Source: Achatina immaculata (Eukaryota; Mollusca; Gastropoda; Stylommatophora; Achatinidae). Taken from it: DNA of 64,000 nucleotides. This document shows, in pieces, positions 52,001 to 61,000 of this stretch. The stretch spans positions 5,776,812 to 5,840,811 of the forward strand of contig CM019714.1 of assembly GCA_009760885.1 (NCBI GenBank), given 5' to 3'. The translations under genes were made by a program, and so were the position numbers. Position 1 is the first letter of the stretch. Each line of letters starts with the position of its first letter. The notes beneath the pieces were generated by a model, which ran no database searches, had not been told where the DNA came from, and saw only the letters and a program-made list of their open reading frames with translations.

Positions 52001-55000
52001 ATTGTTTATTTATTCTGCAAGTTTGCTGTTTATTTGTGTGGTGTTGTTCATTGTTTATTTGTTTGTGGGTTTACATTTTATCTCCGCTGGACACTGTAAA
52101 TTTGTACGTGAGTCGGTTATTTTCTGCTATGACAGGATTGTAGTTTGAACTGAGCTTTTGCCAGAAGTACCAGTTAATCTTGCATTCAGAGAAAACTAAT
52201 TTCATTCAGTGAGAACTAGTCTGAGCTGAGAGAACTGGTTTCAGTATAGAAAACTAGCTTCACCAGAGAGAGCTAGAAATCATCATCATCATCATCATCA
52301 GTCCTTTGTACTCCCAATGGAGCATAAGGCACCAACAAAGGTTCTCCAGCCAGTCCTGTCCTGACCAATTTGGATACCTCAAACCATGTCTTTTCTGCTT
52401 TCTTTAGTTCTTCCTGTATTGTGTGTCTCCATGTCCCCAATGGGCTGCTCCTCTTTCTTTTCCCTTGGGGTGTCCAAGTCAAGGCAGTATAGGGGTGTCT
52501 TGTTCTTTCTATTCCTAGTACGTGGCCCAGCCATTTCCATCTTCATCTTTTGACCTCTTTAGTAATGTTCTAAATGCCTGTTCATTTGGTTATTGGGGAA
52601 ATCTCTTGTCAGAAATATAGCAGTATCAGCTGGGGAAATCTCTTGTCAGAAATAGAGCAGTATCAGCTAGGAATGTCTGGACTACTTTTTTAGCAGTATC
52701 AGTGGCACTGATCCTTGATATGAGGATCTTCATCAAGTCTGAATAACCAAGCCAGTCTTCACCCACTATGATCTTGTTCATTTCATCAGAGAGCTGGCTG
52801 ACAAGAGAGAATTAGTTTTAGTAGAGAGTTGGCTGACAAGAGAGAATTAGTTTTAGTAGAGAGCTGGCTGACAAGAGAGATTAGTTTTAGTAGAGAGTTG
52901 GCTGACAAGAGAGAATTAGTTTTAGTAGAGAGCTGGCTGACAAGAGAGAATTAGTTTTAGTAGAGAGTTGGCTGACAAGAGAGAATTAGTTTTAGTAGAG
53001 AGCTGGCTGATAAGAGAGAATTAGTTTTAGTGGAGAGCTGGCTGACAAGAGAGAACTAGTTTTAGTAGAGAATACTAGTTTCATTCAGAGTTAGCTAGTT
53101 TCATTCAGAGAAAACTAGTTTCATTCACAAAGAACTAGTCTGAGCAGAGAGAACTTGTTTCATTACATAGAACTATTTAACAAGTGAAGAAGTAGTTTCA
53201 ATAGAGAAAACTAGTTTCAGCAGAGAGTGCTAGAAGGACAGACATGTAAAAGAACTTTGTCATTTTATGTTAGAAGATTGTACCTGTCCTGCAGTAGCCA
53301 GCTACCAATTATTTATGGATATTACCAAGAAGTCTTCTGTTCAGGAAATCTTGGCTGACTCTACCAATATTTGACCAAATAGCAACACTTTATATCAGTG
53401 CTGCAAGATTCAGTCTGTACTCCAGCAAAAGCAAGCAAATGGAAATGCAACACTTTGTAGACATCTACAGATTTTCTTATTGTTCTTATGAAACTTTTGA
53501 GTTTTATATACACTGAGGCTATTAATGTTGCTTTTTATTTTGTGGTATGAAGCATTTTCCTAACAGTCATAAGAGCTTACTTTCTTTTTTTTTCCTTTTT
53601 TTTTCATGAATGCTGAGTCTAGTCTTTGAGCGAGAAAGGTCTCCAGCTGTGGCCGACCATGATCCGCAGTCCAGTGATTATGGTTAGATCTGGCTGTTTC
53701 TTCTAATGCTGTCTTGCAGGACAGCCTAACATTATTTGTTTCATTTCTGTGCTTGGGCTTTCATTCCTTCTTTTAGATCTTTAGCTAGAAGCAATACCCC
53801 AAAATATCTTATTAGATATTGATGCTGTGAACTTTTTTTTGTCTGAGTCTTCATGGTATGAATTTATACCCGATATTTCTCTTTCATGTTTCTTGAATCT
53901 GTGATAAAAAAAAAAATATGATACTTTATGATAATTCAAATTTTAATTTTGATCAAACTGCTGAAAAAATAATTGTTTAAATACTGGCTAGTGCATGAAT
54001 ATATTGATTTTGCTGTGTCTCATACCTTCATGACATAGGTGCTGTGTCTCATACCTTCATGACATTGGTGCTATGCCTCATACCTTCATGAGATAGGTGC
54101 TGTGCCTCATATCTTCATGATATTGGTGCTATGCCTCATATCTTCATGACATAGGTGCTGTGCCTCATACCTTCATGACATAGGTGCTGTGCCTCATACC
54201 TTCATGACATAGGTGCTGTGCCTCATACCTTCATGACATAGGTGCTGTGCCTCATACCTTCATGACATAGGTGCTGTGCCTCATACCTTCATGACATAGG
54301 TGCTGTGCCTCATACCTTCATGACATAGGTGCTGCACCTCATATCTTCATGACATAGTGCTGTGCCTCATACCTTCATGACATATTGCTGCACCTCATAC
54401 CTTCATGACATATTGCTGCACCTCATACCTTCATGACATATTGGTGCACCTCATACCTTCATGACATATTGGTGCACCTCATACCTTCATGACATATTGC
54501 TGCGCCTCATACCTTCATGACATAGTGCTGTGCCTCATACCTTCATGACATATTGCTGCACCTCATACCTTCATGACATAGTGCTGTGCCTCATACCTTC
54601 ATGACATATTGCTGCACCTCATACCTTCATGACATAGTGCTATGCCTCATATCTTCATGACATAGGTGCTGCACCTCATACCTTCATGACATAAATGCTG
54701 TGCCTCATATCTTCATGACATAGTGCTGTGCCTCATACCTTCATGACATATTGCTGCACCTCATACCTTCATGACATATTGCTGCACCTCATACCTTCAT
54801 GACATATTGGTGCACCTCATACCTTCATGACATATTGGTGCACCTCATACCTTCATGACATATTGCTGCGCCTCATACCTTCATGACATAGTGCTGTGCC
54901 TCATACCTTCATGACATATTGCTGCACCTCATACCTTCATGACATAGTGCTGTGCCTCATACCTTCATGACATATTGCTGCACCTCATACCTTCATGACA

Positions 55001-58000
55001 TAGGTGCTATGCCTCATATCTTCATGACATAGGTGCTGCACCTCATACCTTCATGACATAAATGCTGTGCCTCATATCTTCATGACATAGGTGCTGTGCT
55101 TCATATCTTCATGACATCAGCTGCAGATAATACCAGTTTTTAAGAAGTACAAGAAGAAGAAGAATATTTGTTATTATCATACTAGCATCTTTAATGTCTC
55201 AGAAATCTTAAAAGCATGATGCAGTGTTGTGCAGTACATGTTCAGTATTTTCCTTCAGTTCCATTTTCATTGATTATTATTTTCTGTACTGTATTCTGTT
55301 TTTCTCTCTCTCTAGCTATTCCTTCTTTCTGTCAGTTATCAAAAGTATTAAAGTCTGTTTGTTTCCCAGTAACCAAGGCATCGCACACAGTTTTCTTGTT
55401 TGATTTTAGCGACCATGCTATTTCCTGTAGTTGCTTGTAAGATAGTACTAGCAGTTTTATCCCTGCTGTTCCTAACATCATAAGTAACAATTTACAATCA
55501 TTTATGCATTTTCATTGTTGTTTTGCAACAGAAACTGCATCAAAATATGTCCCAGCTTGATAGTAGAACACTAATGTGACTGATGAACACAGTTTGAATA
55601 GCTCTACATTTAAACGGCCAACATATACATCAAAAGCAAATTAAAGATTTCCCTACATTTGGTTCTGCTAAACAATCTCAGTGTTTCTAAGTGAAAATAA
55701 AGGGTTAAACTGTTTTATTTTTAAATTTTCTCATCAGAATGCTGGGATCTACTTCTTACAGCTTATTTCTCCCAACTTGATTCTTACCCTTCTGTCACTT
55801 CTTCTTCAGCTTTCCAAGCTAGGCTCATTGCTGCAGATAAAGTTCACCTCCATTCCTCTCTATTCCTAATCTTCTCTCTCCAGTTGGTGACAGCAATTTC
55901 TTTTATATCCTCTTCTATGTTGTCTTTCCATCTCCGTCTTGATCTACCCCTTGGTCTTGTGCATACATAGTTTTCGTTTGTCTGTTCTCTCTCATTCTTT
56001 CTACATGCCCCAGCCAGCGTAGTCTGTTCAGTTTCAAGACATGTATAATTCATTGGTATTTAAATATGTTGCTCAGTTCAGCCTTCTGTCACTTAGGCCT
56101 TGGGATTTAAATATGTTATTCAGTTCAGCCTTCTGTCACTTAGGCCTTGGGATTTAAATATGTTGTTCAGTTCAGCCTTCTGTCACTTAGGCCTTGGGAT
56201 TTAAATATGTTGTTCAGTTCAGCCTTCTGTCACTTAGGCCTTGGGATTTAAATATGTTGTTCAGTTCAGCCTTCTGTCACTTAGGCCTTGGGATTTAAAT
56301 ATGTTATTCAGTTCAGCCTTCTGTCACTTAGGCCTTGGGATTTAAATATGTTATTCAGTTCAGCCTTCTGTCACTTAGGCCTGGATAATTTTGTGCTCAA
56401 GCCTAGCTCAGAGCCAGCCTCTGACAGATCAGCAGTTTTCTTTTCCATGTTTATTTGTTGTTTTGTCTTTTCCATTGCCTTTGAAAAGACATTTTGCCAA
56501 AATAATGGTTGTGGCTGTTCTGTTACCTTATTTTCTCATTCTGTCCATCCACATGTTTGTAAAACTGAACCATATACTCTTATTTATTTAAACTGATTTT
56601 GTACATTCCATGTTAAAATGTTCATTAACTCTATATTTTTAAGCAAAGGTCCTGTTAAACTCTACTTCCCCAGCATTTATTTTCTTTTAATTACATCAGT
56701 ACAAGATATTTCTTCATCCAAAGAATTTTCTAGGAACAGAAAATGCCTTTAGAAAAGCTTGAGTAATTTTTATATATGAGTACTTGTGCCATTTATTTTT
56801 GGTGAACTGGCTAGTATTTTCAGTATTCTGTCTGCGTTGTACACATCATTACTTCTCATTATTTAAGCTGTTATGTACACATTAATTAACAGTTATTTTT
56901 CTACTGTGAACATGCTATTCATTTTCCATGAGGCAGAAAGTAGCGTTATTTCAACTTCTGTAGTTTCAAGTTTAAGTTAATGAAGCAAAATGTGAACAAC
57001 AGAAATGTACTCAGAGTAGATAGCAAGTTAGTGGAGGAAGTCAATGAATTTGTATACCTTGGCAGCAGAGTAGTAGAAAATGGAGACAGCACAGAGGACA
57101 TCAACAGCAGACTTACTAGAGCAAACCAGGCTTTTGCAGTGCTGCAGACTATATGGAAATCTAAAAAAACTAAGCATGAATACGAAAATCAGGATATTTA
57201 AGAGTAATGTTCTAAGTGTACTACTCTATGGAAGTGAATGCTGGAAAATCACCAAAACCATAGAAAACAAGTTGAATTCTTTCCAGACTAAATGTTTACA
57301 AAGAATTAGACAAATATTTTGGCCAAACACCATAAGAAATAACATATTATTGGCAGAAATGCAGATGAAGCCATTGACAACAATTATTGAAGAAAGACGA
57401 TGGCGATGGTTGGGACATGTGTTCTGAATGACTGATAACTCACTACCAAAAATAGCACTAAGATGGACACCACAGGGGAACAGAAGTAAGGGTAGACCAA
57501 AAGAGACATGGAGAAGAATAACAGAGAGGATGCTGAGCAATAGAGGGCTCACCTGGGCAAGAGCAGAAATTGGAAAACCCTGCGGAAGCCCCATGTGCCC
57601 TGGGCACTTAAGGTTCAGAGAGAGAGAGAGAGAGAGTTTCAAGTTTATAGCTATAGACATGAAGGCAAGTTCTTCCATGATAAATCAGCCAGTTTAATGC
57701 AGTTTATTACTTATCATTGTTTATGTGGTGCCTGAACTATCAAATGTGATAATGATCTGGTGGTCTTTTAAGATATTAAGATGCTGATTTCAATATTATA
57801 ATATGAAATATGTTGATATATTGTATGTTTATTGTACCAATACCACCTATTTCAAATATTTTCATGTAAAGCTTAAACAAGATATTATGAGACACCTGCT
57901 TCAGTTATCTGACCCTGCAACTGTACTCTGCTACTGCTTCTCTTTGGCTTTAGTTTCCTGTGATGTAACGTTCAGCTCAGACTGTGCAACTTTCTGGTTT

Positions 58001-61000
58001 AGTAACTTCTTTTGGTAAAATGTTGAACATTTACCTTTTCTTTTTCAGCACCATCTGGTATGTATATGAGTAAAACATTGAATGTTGGTCATGTGAATAT
58101 TAAAAATGCATACAAAGTCATGTAAGAAATGTTAAGTTATATTAAGTAACACAGTATCATCAGAAATTTGTAAAAAAAAAAATGTACAGTGTGTTAAATA
58201 TTGATATAGCAGATAATATTTATGAAAACGTACATGTTACACAATATTTATGAGAACATACATGTTACACATTATTTATGAAAACATACATGTTAACAAT
58301 ATTTATGAAAAAAATACATGGTACACACTGAGATGAGGTCATTGGTGGTATTGGGTAAGATGAAGGCACTAGTGAGGTCATTTGTGACAAAACTAGGCAC
58401 TAGTGAGTTCATCTTTGAAACTAAGGCATAAACGCACTTTTAAGCATAAAGTGAGATCATTTATCACAATTAATAAGACCCAGGCAAGTGAGAACTGTGA
58501 CATGACCTACACACAAGTAAGAACAATTGTGACATGACCTATACACAAGTAAGAACAATTGTGACATGACCTAGACACAAGTAAGAACAATTGTGACATG
58601 ACCTATACACAAGTAACAACAATTGTGACATGACCTAGACACAAGTAAGAACAATTGTGAAATGACCTAGACACAAGTAAGAACAATTGTGACATGACCT
58701 AGACACAAGTAAGAACAATTGTGACATGACCTATACACAAGTGTAAGAACAATTGTGACATGACCTAGACACAAGTAAGAACAATTGTGACATGATTTAA
58801 ACACAAATAAGAACAACTGTGACATGATCTAGACACAAGTAAGAACAACTGTAACATGACCTAGACACAAGTAAGAACAGTTGTGACATGACCTAGACAT
58901 AAATGAGAACAGCTGTGACATGGTCTTAGATACAGTCAAGAACAGTTGTGACATAACTTAGACACTAATGTCAGCATATGACAAAGGTGTCTAATGACAT
59001 CACTGAAAGAAAACTGAACAACTGTGACTTTATTCTATTTATACTTTAAAAGTCAGGAAGAAAAGGTAATTTTATCATTTTCTCTGCATTCAAGTTTCTT
59101 GCTTTATTTATGTTTCTTTCATAATGTTAGAAGTGTTACTGTTATTTTTATATGAAATTTTAAATTCCTGATGTTATTTTGGGGTAGAAAGTGGGAATAT
59201 GTTTCATGCCTCTAATTTGCTTTAACTCTTTCCCATCCTGTATTAGATGTTTCATAGACAAACCAGTTTTAGATACTCATTTCTTTCCAACATATGGTTC
59301 ATTTCATGAAAGGAACATTATTATTAATCATAAACATGAAAAGCAAAATTTGTTCAGGTTAGTTGTGAGTTCACATTATGAAATTATATTTTATAAATCT
59401 GGCATTGAAATTGTAAAAAAAGAAAAGTGAAAGAAATATAATTTTAGTGAATCAAAAATTGATGTTCAGTACCCTGTTGGATTGCAAAGTATGTCATCAT
59501 ACCCAATTTGCCAAAGTACTGAAATCATCATCATCATCACCACCAGTCCAGTTAGATACCAGTATGATTCAGGTACCATATCCCTAGAGGTGTACCTTTA
59601 TTAAACCCCAACTGTAAAAAATAAAAAAAAAATCACTGCTACAGCACATCTTGACATGTTTTTTAAAAAGAAAGCCTTGAGTGAAGTAAACTTGGTAGCT
59701 CGTGAACATAGAAGATTATCATTTGAACTGTGTCAGTTTATCTATAAAAATGAAACCAGTAACTGTACAGAGCTCTGCACACAAATTCTTAGAATTCATT
59801 TCAGTACAGATTTAAGTTTGTTGACAGTTTAGTATGCACGAAATTATATAGTTCATGTAGTTCTTTTTGTAACACACAGAGTAGCATGTAGTGTTTTATT
59901 CTTCTAATCCTAGAGAGCTAAAGATTCTTTGTATTGCTTCAGAAATGTATGGCTCTATAAAAGTTTTCATTTTCAATAGCCAAGTGTAATTATGTTATAA
60001 CAGTGGCATATATAAATAAGAACTAGCCAGTTTTAAATGATAATAAATAAATAAATAGTTTTATGCATATGTAGCACATAATTTCATATGTGACAGTAGA
60101 AGAAAGTTCAGATATGTTGTGAATGAGATGTGCTTACCTCATATGTTCAGCTTTCTTATTATGTCCCTCTGGTGTTAGATCAAACAGCTGACACAGAGCA
60201 GAGGGTGAGAGCAGATGAGAAGGAAGATGTGGCTAATGAGGAGTCACAAGAGGATGAAGATAAAAGTCATAATGCAGCAGAAGAAATGACAGAAGAAGCA
60301 GATGGCCAGCGAGATGACACAGCTCATCATCATCACCCATCAGGTATGCTCTTTTGTTGTTCTGCTCACCATCTTTGGTCTTGAATATAGTCCAGTATTT
60401 TTAGGACTTCAGTGTAGTCCAGTATTTGTAGGACTTCAGTATAGTCCAGTATATGTAGGACTTCATTATAGTCCAATATATGTAGGACTTCATTACAGTC
60501 CAATATTTGTAAGACTTCAGTATAGTCCAATATTTGTGGGACTATTTTGTATGCACTGTCCTGTTTTCCATTATTTGCACTGAGAGTCAGAGTTTCAACA
60601 CCTGCTCAAGATGCCTCAGTCAGTACACCTGTAAAAATGTCTGCCTGTCTCGTCCTGGAACAAGAGAAGGCAAGGTGGCAGGTGTGAGGGTGACCATATC
60701 AACCTCCAGTGACAGGTCAAGAAAATATGGTCACTGACACTTTATCCTTTACATGTCACAGTGACATGACACGCAGCTGTTGACCTTTTCTTATTTTTGA
60801 AAGCCATTTGTATGTTATTCAGTGCACCTCCCCCTGCAGGCTGATATTCACTATCTTGAGAGGCTGTTTCTTCAATGCTGGTGTATCAGGATGCCCATAT
60901 ACAGCGGGTTTTATTTGGATGGGGGGGGGGGGGGGAATAGCAGACCTCCAGATCCCTGAACTTTGTGTAAAAGTACAGTTCACTTTTGACTGTGCAACTC

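Larger units (their letters stand above)
51097..53622 (+). other. Introns 11 and 12
   Basis: Split by exon l. Signals gtaact...tttag and gtgaac...tctag, the weakest donors in the gene. 53210-53622 shows nothing except a strong T-rich tract at the acceptor. Confidence 0.65.
53683..60178 (+). other. Introns 13 and 14
   Basis: Split by the 9-nt exon n. 55115-55785, 56600-56965, 57640-58048 and 58965-60178 contain no recognisable gene; a short CATCATCATCATCACC run sits at 59526. Confidence 0.6.
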
